NCBI GenBank assembly: GCA_914767715.1
Contig: OU612066.1
Span: 6,765,001 to 6,825,000, forward strand
DNA length: 60,000 nucleotides
Source: Membranipora membranacea
Taxonomy: Eukaryota > Bryozoa > Gymnolaemata > Cheilostomatida > Membraniporidae
Direction: 5' to 3'
The position numbers were made by a program, and so were the translations under genes. Of the stretch, positions 45,440 to 56,600 are shown piece after piece (within the stretch, counting starts at the first letter, position 1; each line of letters starts with the position of its first letter). A model generated the notes under the pieces. The model was not told the DNA's origin and searched no databases. It saw only the letters and a list, made by a program, of their open reading frames with translations.

Positions 45440-47600
45440 GTGATAAACTTCTCCAATTCATCAATGTGACGATCATTCAGCTCTTTCACAACAGACTTCA
45501 GAGTTTTATTTGGGATGAAGTTCATCAAGTATCGGCTTTGGAAGGACAAAGGTGCAAAGTTGTGACGCATCCAATTCTGGTTGTTGTCATTGATGGCTGT
45601 CTTCAGTTCAGTGAAGTTGAGGGTTATTGAAAGTACCTTCAGTAAAGTTTCGCCACTTGTGTATTTTCTTATGCAATCCATTACTTTGTTATGGCGCTGT
45701 GAAATCGATGCGTGGACCACTGTACTTCCTTGTCTATCCTTTATTGCAAGCACACCTTGACTGTCACCTTGAGGTAAATGCTGAAGGATAAAGTAAACAG
45801 TGGGTGGAGCCATAGCTAAAGCAAGATGCAAAGGTGTTTGACCGTTCAGGTTTTGGCAGGAAAACAATTTTGTAGTTTTTGGGCTTGATATCCGATGATG
45901 CTTGACCAGCAGGTGTATTGGTGCGGTGCCTTCTCTATCTGGAATGGTGAAAAGCTGGCACAAATCATCTTGACTATGGTCAAAGAAGTCCATGAGCTCA
46001 GATATATACTCTGACCTTTCATAGTGAAGCGTATGCACAACAGCTTTTCCATCATTATCTTTCACTGCGAGAACTGGTAAGCGTATTTCGGGCGCAACCA
46101 TTTCGAGAAACCATGATATCCTTACTTCCACTGCATTTTTCTCATCCTTACCAGCGAGGTTGTGAAAGAGAGTGCAGCCAGATTTATTTTGAATTCTGAA
46201 GACGCGATGTGTGGGGGGCAACTTCAGTTTATATAGAAGAAAGCTAAGACAATCGTCCTCGTATTGATGCAACACAGTATCGCCACATAGGTTTCGTACT
46301 GCTAGAATATCGGCAAAATCTGAGGATGAAAACAACTCTCGGACAGGAAGAAGCCAAAAGCTGATTTCATATAACGGGGTGTTATACCTAAATTGTTTTG
46401 CATCATTAAAACCTCTTTTCTGTTAGTCTCTGGTAGAAATTTACAAATGTCACAGAATGTGGTGATAATTGGATTTAAGTAGGTTGACTCCAGGATTCGA
46501 ATACAGTGAAGTATATTGTTTCCACTGCTGTCTTGAGCGGAAACAAAATCCAGCCGTGATTTTTCGCTTTCCATTGTTTTCAACAATGCTAAAATTACAG
46601 GAGGATTTCTGTATAAGGATTTGTGGAAGGCAAATCTTTCTAATCCGGTACCACGCTGTTTTAGATTTTCAGCGACAAACTTCACTAGCTCAGTGTGGCG
46701 GAATAAATTGTCTAGTAAACATTTGCCGGTTTCGTAATCCATTGTCCATAACAGTGGCATAAGATCTCTCTTGTCTAAGAGGTTAAGTATTTCCTCAGTA
46801 ACCTCACTTTCTGTCTCATTATGACACAATACTCCCAGAACTGTGGTACCGTCACGTTCGCTTCGCACCTGTAACAACTCAAAACGCTCTCTCTTTTCGA
46901 ATGCTTCTAAAATGATTTTAAGTAGCCTTCCACTGTTGATACGGACCAGGATAGGGGATGAATACCAAGACTTATCAACTATAGTGAGTAAGTCATATAA
47001 GTCAGTCCTACTGAGGAGTTTGTATATAGCTCCAATACATGTTTCCTCAAAACTCTTCTTTCTAGGGTTACTGAAATACATACCACTTTGCCCTACATTC
47101 TCCTTCCAGCAACCGTCATTGCCTCGTCCATATTTCACATCTTTCAGCAGTAACAAACACGCGCTCTCTTCGCTGCTGTCAGTAGATTCGAGCAATGTTT
47201 TCAACACTGAGAACGTAAGGCGTTTAACCACAAGTGTAAGGAGCTGCTCTTTACCTTTCACCACACTGTCCCGACAATAAATGATAAGTGTGTGTATGAA
47301 TGGCGTACCGGAACTATTTTTTATTGAAAGTTAATTGAAGAGCTCTTCAGGTGTGATAGCGTTGAGCATATCCATGGAATGTTTCAATTTTAGTATTTCA
47401 TGCTCAATTCCACTAAATTCCTCTATCATTAGGTCTATGAGCATGATATGACCACTCCATAATATACAGAGCTCTCTGTATCTTCTCCGGTTGTACGTTT
47501 GTTTAAGAAAATGTAATCTCATATTCTCGGGTAAGCTTTGGAATGTTGCAGCAATCGAAGATATACATTGATGAAGTAATGACCTAGGTTGGGTCGCCAT

Positions 47601-48745
47601 TGCATCATCGATTCTTAGATTCCCCTCGGCGGAATATTATTAAAATTGTGTGCTGGTGAGCTGGTGAACTCTTCTGGTCCAACAGTACTAAAATAAACTC
47701 ATTTGTTCTCCTAAAATAAAATATCAAGAAAATAAGATTTACTGTCAGTAACACATTATATTATCAGATAGAACAAAATATTAGATGATTCCAAAGATGG
47801 ATTCATAAAATTTGCATGATCACCTGTGTGTTGACAGGGCAGCAAATATGTTTTGAACATTAAGTTGAAAGAAATTTGCAAAAACAGAGGCGTTCAGGCA
47901 GAGCACAATTGAAGGTAAGATTTACCTGGTAGTGGATTATCTTGTAAACTTTTGATTGTACACTGAAAATTATCCAGGAATATCAGAGATTTGTGATGGA
48001 ACTCTATTCTCCTCATTTCTCAATAGTAAAAGTGTTGGCTTGAAAAAGGTGCTCAACATGTGTTGAACATATGTCAATAAAACAAATAACCCTTTCATAA
48101 TGACATCAAAAGAAACAATACAATATATACATTTAATTTATTTAATAGGATACAAATAATACAGACAATGGAGCAGATCAAAAACAGTCAATGCATTTTT
48201 ACAATGTTACATATATATCATATATATTTACTTTGGCTCAACGCGAAGCAAAATCTTTTTGAACATTCATTCTCCCTTTCAAATCTGTGACGTCTGTTTA
48301 AATTGCAAATCGGTAGATTTAATTAATTTAATACAGACAAAGGAGTAGATCAGTCAATCGATTTTTCAAATTACAGGTTATATATGATATATACAATTTG
48401 TTCAACTCAAAGCACAGCAATTTATTTTTAAGAAAGAAATAACAATCAGGTTCTTCTGAGGTTTATTCCAAGTTTCACATCTATGTGGTCCCTTAATATT
48501 GCCAAAGCTGTCCAGCTGCAGCACCAGTTCAAAATAATCCCATAGTGGGGGCTTGAATTATGACTATGTCGTTATAGCAGTACTTTAATACCTTGCAAAC
48601 CCAGTGATGTCAGTGAACATTGATTTACTTGCTAGGTACCTGATGATCTGGCTCGAGCCAATTCAGATCCTGCTTTATGTTGTTAGTCCACGCTATATCA
48701 CAAAGATTGTTCTTTGTGGCTAACAGCTCTACTCTATGTAGGCTC
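47601..48745. other. Upstream region of the ankyrin-caspase gene, with a diverged duplication
   Basis: No supported coding sequence. Two related segments at about 48129-48260 and 48315-48430 share AATACAGACAA(T/A)GGAG(C/T)AGATCA, a following CAATG/CAATC region and a CTCAA-G-G-AGCA(A) end, pointing to an old tandem duplication of about 170 bp. Confidence 0.5.
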
Positions 48746-48850
48746 ATTATATTATATTATATTATATTATATTATATTATATTATATTACATTACATTAT
48801 ATTATATTATATTATATTATATTATATTATATTATATTACATTATATGTA
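48746..48850. repeat. (TATAT)n-type pentanucleotide array
   Basis: ATATT repeats with two ACATT variants. The YYIILYYI frame is an artefact. Confidence 0.9.
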
Positions 48851-49344
48851 TTATTATAGCTCAAAAAGTTATACAAGTGTGTAGCTTCTGAAGATGATGA
48901 CAAGTTCTGTGTAATTTTATGGATTTTTTGAAAAATTGATTTTCTTTATTGAAATTGTAGGAGGCAGCAAGCCTAAAATAGTATCTGGGGCCGGGCTGGG
49001 GCTGGGAGCACAAGCTTGTATGCTCTGCTTGCTGCAGCTGTTCCCTCTGTGGCCATACAGACCGAAGAGGCGAGTCATAACATACTTAATGAGTTTCAAA
49101 GGTCTACAACTTATAGCTCACAAGCCAAATCTCAGCTGAAATGATAAAAATAACAAAATTCTAAATAAAAAGTTGCAGCTAAACCGTTGATATTGTCAAA
49201 AATAATAAAGCAAAGTCATCCTCCACATTTGTGACAATACGATCTACCTGATGTTTGATGTTGTGAACTATTTGACTAGGAGGCTCTAGTCTCCGTGTGA
49301 AAAGAAAGATGTGATCTTATGTTAATACATCATAGTCAGTCAGT

Positions 49345-49445
49345 TTGGCCCAGTGGTAAGCGCGTCCGCCATATGACCATCCACGTGAGTCACGTGTGGT
49401 CTGTTGTGATTATCTTGCTACAACGGGGGTTGACACAATTAAATT
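49345..49445 (+). mobile_element. tRNA-derived SINE fragment
   Basis: TTTGGCCCAGTGGTAAGCGC contains a perfect tRNA A box (TGGCCCAGTGG) with the normal continuation. The B-box region is degenerate (near TGTGGTCTGTTGTGA), so this is not a functional tRNA gene. Target duplications are not visible. Confidence 0.55.
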
Positions 49446-49890
49446 AGCGCAAACCTTGACTACCATGAACATTATTATCATTGAGATCCCTAACCTTAAC
49501 ACTTTCTTCCACTTCACTCCACAAAGTTCCAAGCAGCGTGTAAAAAGAACTTTTTAATGAGGTCAGAAGTCAATGACCTTGCTGGATCTAAACCTCGGCT
49601 GATGTGCATATGTAAGTTTGTTGAAGGAGTTTTTCTCCCTTTTTGATCATGAGGGGATAGCTCTATGTAAAATTGACACAAAAATTAATGTGCTCATTTC
49701 TACTATATAAATACTACATAAAATTCTTACACGGATAAAAATATCACATTTTATCCACTATTCCAAAAAATTGCCTGCTTTGGACAGTAAATTTTAGAAA
49801 AGCATATGGACCACATGCTACCGTAAATCGGATGTGAGTTTGTTGTGAGGTCATCGAGAATAAGCTTTAGAGGTATTCATGTTCAGAGAG
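49446..49890. other. Intergenic stretch before the small secreted-peptide gene
   Basis: AT-rich, with no gene, RNA or repeat that I can support. Confidence 0.4.
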
Positions 49891-49896
49891 TTTATT
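49891..49896 (-). terminator. Polyadenylation signal AATAAA of the small peptide gene
   Basis: The minus strand reads AATAAA about 50 bases past the TAA stop at 49946-49948. This supports the short last exon as a real gene end. Confidence 0.6.
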
Positions 49897-49945
49897 GATA
49901 TTAGAGTTACACTGATGTATCGCTGAATCAATCAATGTTTCATGG

Positions 49946-51076
49946 TTATTTCCCTCCGAGACTCAAACCTCTGCATAAAAGTTTACAGCCATTTCTGTAC
50001 CCTGCATCTCTTTGATCACATCTACGGTAGCACTACAGAATAAGTATAAATCGAAATAGTTGAAATCAGCACCTTGCCTGGCATCTTCTCCATTATCATG
50101 GTCTCCTGCAAAGCTTTGATGAGGCAAATAACAGTTTTATGGCCAAATGTAACATGCATGGCAGGGTAGGACATGAGATGAGGGGGCCCATCACAAATTT
50201 TGTAGAGGAAGATTGTAAACAATAGTTATCTTTATATAGACCAGCTAACTTCAACTAAAATCCATTTACATTACCTGGTGGTATGAAAGTTACCTACCAA
50301 CAGGTAATTCATTGTGTATTCACTAGTTATGTCATACAAAGTTGATGATTACCCAAAGAGTACCCCTCTACTGGCTGTATTTATACTGTAATACCACCCA
50401 ATTTACTGCTACTACATTTCACTGCTTATGGGCACAATTCAAGGGATTAAAATTCTCGATGTGACCGGTGTGTAGGCAGGGTAAATCCAGGGGATGGGTG
50501 GCTGGGGGACAGCCTGGGTAAATTTGATGTGACCTCTTTAAGGTCACGTCACAGACATGTATATCATTTTCATGAATTCGGATTTACGATAAAGAGCCAA
50601 CTAACACAGGAGTAGTTCTTGGTTTGACTTTTTGATTCTTCTTCTTATTCCATGTGACTCCCTGTTCATTTGGCATGCCATACTGTTTGTTAAACTACCT
50701 CATACATAGGCTAAGCTAGTGGAGGCTGGCTGGAGTGAAGTAGATTCTGATTCTGATTAAGTTGTGATCACATGACCAATAGAACATAAAATCAAATCGG
50801 ACAACTATTATTTTAATCCGAACTTATTTTCGAGTTGTTTTCTCTTGTCACTTGGACTTACCCAGCATGTCCGCCCCACTCCCCCCGTCAGCCTGCCCAG
50901 GATTTCCGTTACGATATGATTAATGACTGCTATGATCAATCATAGCTTTCATAAATAATTGAAGAAATTTTACTCACAGCATGAGTATAGGAGTCTGCTA
51001 TGGTATAATCTGTGCTGATCATAAGACACAGAACAGCCAGCAGGACAGAGGAACATATGCCGTTGAAAATATTCAT
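49946..51076 (-). CDS. Small secreted four-cysteine peptide precursor, 61 aa
   Basis: Two exons: 50978-51076 (33 codons) and 49946-50032 (28 codons plus stop), both phase 0, with donor GCT/gtgagt and acceptor ttctgtag. Exon 1 is a textbook signal peptide (core SSVLLAVLCLMIS), with likely cleavage after TIA. Exon 2 encodes a basic peptide with four cysteines spaced C-x3-C-x10-C-x3-C. AATAAA follows at 49891. A TATATA motif near 51233 on the minus strand could be its promoter. The double C-x3-C spacing is that of helical-hairpin peptides, some of which are antimicrobial or act on ion channels; function here is not shown. No homologue is recognised. An alternative internal exon near 50075-50222 was considered and not used. 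Confidence 0.6.
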
Positions 51077-51079
51077 CTT

Positions 51080-52443
51080 GACAGGTTTTGAAAGAAGCTC
51101 AACCAGTTCAATTCAAGACTACAGAAGGTATGAAGGAGCCGAGCTCTTAACCTGCAATGGGGAGATGAACTCATTGCAATGGTAGGACCATAGTCAAGGG
51201 GCGTCAGGGAAGCAATTTATCCCCTTGAAAACTATATACGGTGACCTAAAGCACCAAAATCATGTGAAAGAATCAGATAAAAAAAAGGCTCTGTTTGGAT
51301 TTTCATTCCCAATTCTAAACTTTAAAATGCACTGATAGCTAGGGCTTTGATTTAGACCACATAGGAAGCAGACTCCTCATTTAGTTTTTTTAACTACGGC
51401 CCTGGAAAGTGTTGAAGTCTTGTCTTCAAAATGTGTCAGTGGAACAGATAATATTACAGATGGTGTTTCGTTTCTCTCTTCAAGCTTTCACAACCCTGGC
51501 ATCTTATAATCAGTAAATTTCAAAATTGGCTAAGTTCCAAACGGCCATGTTTGGCCACTACGGCCTTGAGGGTGGATCCATTTTACACATGTAGATTTCA
51601 CAAAACAAGATAGTGGCCTCATAAGGCAGCCAGATGTGTATACAAAGAATATACATTACCTATATTCATGAACATCATCCTCCTTATTTTAATACAAATA
51701 TTGTGACGCATTCCCTATCAGGATCCCTGCCGATGGGCTGACTGTTTAGGTCGATACAAACTGGTGCTGCCTGTTTAAATGCATTCCACTATGAAGACGA
51801 TACAAACCGAGCACTGAGTGAGAGGATATGTACAGAAATATATGCATAACCTGCAGAGCTAACTCACTACTTACTTTGTAATTTGTCTCACCCTACATTT
51901 TTATAAAATTTTAGAAAACTTCAATAATTAAATAAATAACCTGCACCTTATCATTTTAGTCGCTAATAATTACAACACTGTTATTATTTGTGAGGCACAG
52001 CGGTTTTGTATGAGCAGTAACAGAGGCCCCCGACTATATGACAGGGTTCACAAGCTAGGACATATTCTAGTATATGTAGCTTTATAATATCTTAGAAAAA
52101 ATACTAGTATTTTGCATACATTTCCTTATGCTTCCAGTGTAAAGTGACCATTGGATGACCTGTAGGCATAAATTTCACCAACAAGCCAAAACGTCAAAAA
52201 ATGTTTCATTGAAACTTAGAATTCTATCGATGAAGGGAATTCTAACATCAACAATCAAACCAACCAAAGTATGAGTAGATAACTCCACACAAATACAAGC
52301 CTTTGTAACCCAACAAAAATCTAGAACCATCAGCAATCAAAACATATGTTTGATAACACCACACATGCAATATTCAAAACAACACTGAATATGAGCGGTG
52401 ACTTGTATGGTGTTGTGATCTACCTTACTTAATTTTCATCCAC
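51080..52443. other. Intergenic region
   Basis: No gene recognised. A TATATA motif near 51233 on the minus strand may serve the small-peptide gene. The remainder is AT-rich single-copy sequence as far as I can tell. Confidence 0.45.
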
Positions 52444-52459
52444 ATATATAAACCAGTAA

Positions 52460-52671
52460 GTAAGGCATGGGTCTTTTGATCGAGAGGTCCCGTGTTCGAT
52501 TCCCGGCGGGTCACGGTGGTGTCAGGAAGAGCATCCGACCTCAAACGCTCCTGTGCCCCATCATGACCCAGTCCGTAGAACCGTACTGATACCGGAAAAA
52601 AAAAACCAAGCACCATCATGGTTTCTCACACGGTATCACAGGGTATCGAGACTATAAATGGACGTGAGTTT
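52460..52671 (+). mobile_element. tRNA-derived SINE with perfect 16-bp target duplication
   Basis: The 212-bp insertion is bounded by ATATATAAACCAGTAA at 52444-52459 and 52672-52687. It contains a B box (GTTCGATTCCC) within a tRNA 3' half, then GGTGTCAGGAAGAGCATCCG, a central motif shared with the fragment at about 55.7 kb, and an A run (52597-52606). Its A-box end appears truncated. Confidence 0.85.
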
Positions 52672-52689
52672 ATATATAAACCAGTAATC

Positions 52690-53634
52690 CGTGGTATTTA
52701 TTTATGTACAAAGTATATTTTGAAATGATGACTGTAGCATGCCAGATTTGTGAAAAAATATAAAAAACTAACAAACAGAATTAAAACTAAAAATGAAACT
52801 ATTCATACATGTTTACATGCAAAGATTGTACAGATTATTTATATAATGCCAAGTAAGGATGCCACTATATGTTTTTACTTTCAGAAAGCCCGATATTTAC
52901 AGTTATGGCGAGACTCTAACTTGTGTGATTTAAATTGGCAAGGCTCTGTTCTCTCTAGGGAATTGGGCCGAATATGTCTGTAAGAGAGTCAGCTAGCAGA
53001 TCGTCATGTTAGTCAGACAGAATGGACCTATTTGCGTCAACAAATATCAAAAAGTCACACATACTGGTATTGAAGATTGGTGTAAAGATGTAACAACTAC
53101 AAATGGTCATTAAAAGGTAAATAGCAATTCAAATGGAGATTCAGATTGATGAGTGTCATATCAAATTCTTATGTTTTGGTGCAAAAATTAAATGAGTATA
53201 ACCGGGATTTAGTACAAAAAGTATCCTTCCGTGTGTCTCTATGTTTGGCGGAAGGTGGAGAATGAATATCCCTTGTATAACAGTACACCAGTATGCTTTA
53301 TATACCAGTAGATATTGTATACCAGTATACCTTGTATATACCTCTATCCCATGTGTCCTATCCTGGCCCATAGTCTAACAGAACACATTACATGTGTAGG
53401 TTTGTGAGAGCGCTCTGCAGAGTTGACGGGCTCTCTCTGCTATAGGCTTGTGTTTACTTATCCATACAGAATGTAACGATTCCGTGGTCACTGAAAAATA
53501 ATCGAGATACAGTATTGAAACATCAAACGTTAATTCAGGGGAGAAATCATAATAATTGCTAAATTACATGAAAATTGAAAATAGATCATAGTTCATCGAT
53601 CGATAACAAGCATATTATATATAATTCCATGGAA
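52690..53634. other. Intergenic region downstream of the armadillo gene
   Basis: AT-rich with several short open frames that have no splice partners. Near 53280-53345 there are irregular repeats of the type CAGTA(T/G)..GTATACCAG. No gene supported. Confidence 0.4.
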
Positions 53635-56600
53635 TCAATATTGTTTCAAAAGATTATGCACCAACAAGAAAAAAAAAGCCAACCCACCGCATGGATCTCC
53701 GTACATGAGAGCCTTTTTTCCTCGCAGATTTATCAGTGCATCTAGAATATACTCCTGCATCTATAAAATGAGAGAAAGGGATAAACTATATAGCTCTGCC
53801 ATAGTAAAACATACAAGGGATAAACTATATATGTCATAGCAAGGCATAATCTATCTAAAATCTAGACCAATGGCATAGTCAATTAAGTATTAGCGAGATA
53901 ATATCAATTTGTGAGTTAATGTCGAGAGAGTCGCCAGTTAAATTTGGTGGGTAAAATGTTAATATTATATCATCATCATTCAACTATATAGCAAAACATT
54001 TATTTTACTGTTGCGCTCAACATTGCAGAAGATACATATTAGAACGTTATTATTGCAGCACACACGTCACACATGTCACGTGTCACACGTGTCACACATC
54101 ACACATATTAGAACGCTTCAAACCTGATAATCCTGAGTGACTTGTAAAGCGTCTACCATCAGTTTCTTAAATGTATTACAGAATTCGGCTAAAGCAGGAG
54201 CATCACGAATTCTCCAGAGATGTTCCTCCTCCAGATAGAAGCTTATGTCACACAGCAGCCACACAGCTTCTATGAAGTGTTCGCTGTTTTCTTGAAACTA
54301 AAACGCAATGATTTTACTTTTTGAGATGATAGTTTAAATAAAAATATCTATTGGGATTGTAAAACAGTGATGGCAAATTGTCAGCAACAAAATTCGAGAT
54401 AAGACTGAGTCCTATATCGATGCCGATAAAATTGAAAACTGCCACTTTTTTGGTGTTTTTCGGTTTTTTAATTTTAAAAAAACCCAAAAACCGTGACAAA
54501 AACAGTTTTTATAATGGACAAGTCTCAACATATATCAAGAGTGTGTGTCTCGACGAGACAGTGTCTTGCAGGGGGGGGGGCAAGTCTCACGGGACCGAAA
54601 CCAAGACTTTGCCATCACTATAAAACATTGATATTTATGATGATGATAGGGCTAACTAAGCTTTTTGTTAGGAAATTATGAAAATTGATATTTGAGAAAA
54701 ACAAGTGAGGAGGGAAATTTCTCAGCACATATCTTAAAGACGAGAATTGCAGAGGCAGCATTCAGTTTTTATTTGCAGTATGACGCCGAAATAATCCAAA
54801 TCTAAATTACAGTATACCTACTTGATTCTGCAACGCAACAACATAGTCAGAGCAACCACCCCTCCCACAACCCTAACCGGCTGGGGAAGGCTATAACTAT
54901 ATAGTTTTCATTATAGACCTCTGCAGGCTACACTAGTATAACTCACTCACCTCCATAGCACACCTGACTATCGAGTTGAGAGTAAACCCACTACCTCGCT
55001 GGAGTACCTCCTTATCGAGCCATGGAGTGCCGTGGGTCTGGAGTAGTATGTCAATAATCTGCAGAGCTAACACCTGTACATCTCTGCTTCCGCTCTCCAG
55101 TATTAATCTCAGGTTGGAACTAAAATAATCAAATACTACAGTCACACATCATTACCTCACCAGCTAAACTAAAATATGTCACTAGACATAATTCTAATCG
55201 TAGATATTTTATCATGCCAAAACTAGAACTTCAAGATTTTGTAAAGCTTTGTGCCTCTTAGTATTCATCTTCTTAATAACTGAGAGATATAGCTGACACT
55301 TAAATTATTACGTTTTTAACACAATTACCAAAATAAACTCCGTTCCATTCTGTTAACTTGTGAATCTTCGCATAACAGTTCTTCACTTCACTGAAACTTT
55401 GCAATCACAAGTCACTAGTTCAGACTGACAGTAAAAGTATAAAAAGGATGCAATCTAACATAGAATGTTGTCATATAACTGTACCGATATCGGTATTTGT
55501 GCCATCAGAGTGGTATTCCCAGACTTACCTATTAACAAAGTCAAACTCATTCACTATCCACAGGAAACTCTGATCAGATGCATGGATCCTGAGCAGGCGT
55601 AAGCTTACAGCCTGAAAGTGAACATTTTTGGATGCCTTTAGATAGAAAATGCTTGATGCGTAATGCGTCTTTTATGCAGGAGGCCCGGTATTGATACCCG
55701 GTGTCAGGAAGGGAATCTGTCCACAATCGCATTTGTGCTACATTATCGAGTCCTTAGCTCATACCGCCAGCATGGTAATAAAAGGCAACTCAACAAACGC
55801 TGGTATAAATGTCAATGCAGATTACTGAAAGGGGAGTCGGCTAGTTGTGAGCAACCTTCAAAACCAATCTACTGGTGTCAGCATTGAGGATAATTTGGCA
55901 AAGTTTTATCAGAGAAGAAACACATTTGTTCTGACACAGAACTCAGCAAAACTTTGATTTCAGAATAAAATTCACTCGAATAATGTTGTAAGCAATATAC
56001 TACAAGAAATTATGCACCTTGTCTACAGCAAATAAGTTATAAATATCATACCATCAGTTCAGAGTCGATATCTACACCTAACATCTGGGTGCAAACTTTC
56101 ATAAAGCCATATGTGATATCCTGAGGCACTTTCTCCCAGTACATGTTTTTACCATCTTCACACAAGTACAGGAATGCCCATAATGCATCTTGTATAATCT
56201 GAATTAGCAGATGATGCAAAAAGCATGTTTGAACATATATGAAGATATGTAAATACATTATATTTATACAAAGGTTATCTGTGAGAATAGGCTTATAGCT
56301 GCATCGTGTTTTGTGATGTATCAGACTTTCTCTCTCTTCCTCGATGGTATACATGTTAGATAAAGTTAAAGGGGAAGATTTGAATAAAAGTTGCAATCTA
56401 CCTTTCAAGTTTATTGAAATAGTCGGAAACCAAATACAGGTTTTCAATTACTTACGCCCAGATCATCACTGTAACTAGCATATATGCCTAGAGTAGTATA
56501 TATGTCTATGACAGTGTTTAGTGATAGCTGAGTATGCTTCATTTGCCTGCAAACATTCACCAAAAACCAGGCTGTCTGTTTGACTAGTTTCTCCAGTTGA

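Larger units (their letters stand above)
38527..47600 (-). pseudogene. Ankyrin-caspase gene interrupted by a foldback element
   Basis: The first exon runs 47600 to 40445 and contains a 4,956-bp insertion (40474-45429). Removing it and one copy of the 10-bp duplication leaves a continuous frame to a donor at 40445, in phase with exons 39365-39864, 38990-39047 and 38527-38879. The N-terminal part has ankyrin-type repeats (GQTPLHLAL, KSGCTLFHNLAG, CGDTVLHQY). The C-terminal part is a caspase: His in IIMSHGQQGAV, Cys in LIQACQS, and a p10-like end (SDVAYRNQM, IPEFRSTLTQKL). Other lesions are an in-frame TAA at 47331-47333 and a frameshift at the CCCC of 46376-46379 (TP then LYE). The interruption, stop and shift together make this a pseudogene or broken allele, unless the insertion is spliced out. 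Confidence 0.8.

Noticed and set aside
49345-49420. tRNA gene
   Set aside because: Only the A box is sound; the anticodon and T arms do not fold, so it is a SINE fragment.
50022-50222. Possible middle exon of the small-peptide gene
   Set aside because: No convincing acceptor, and the direct junction of exon 1 to the 50032 exon already fits in phase and ends properly.
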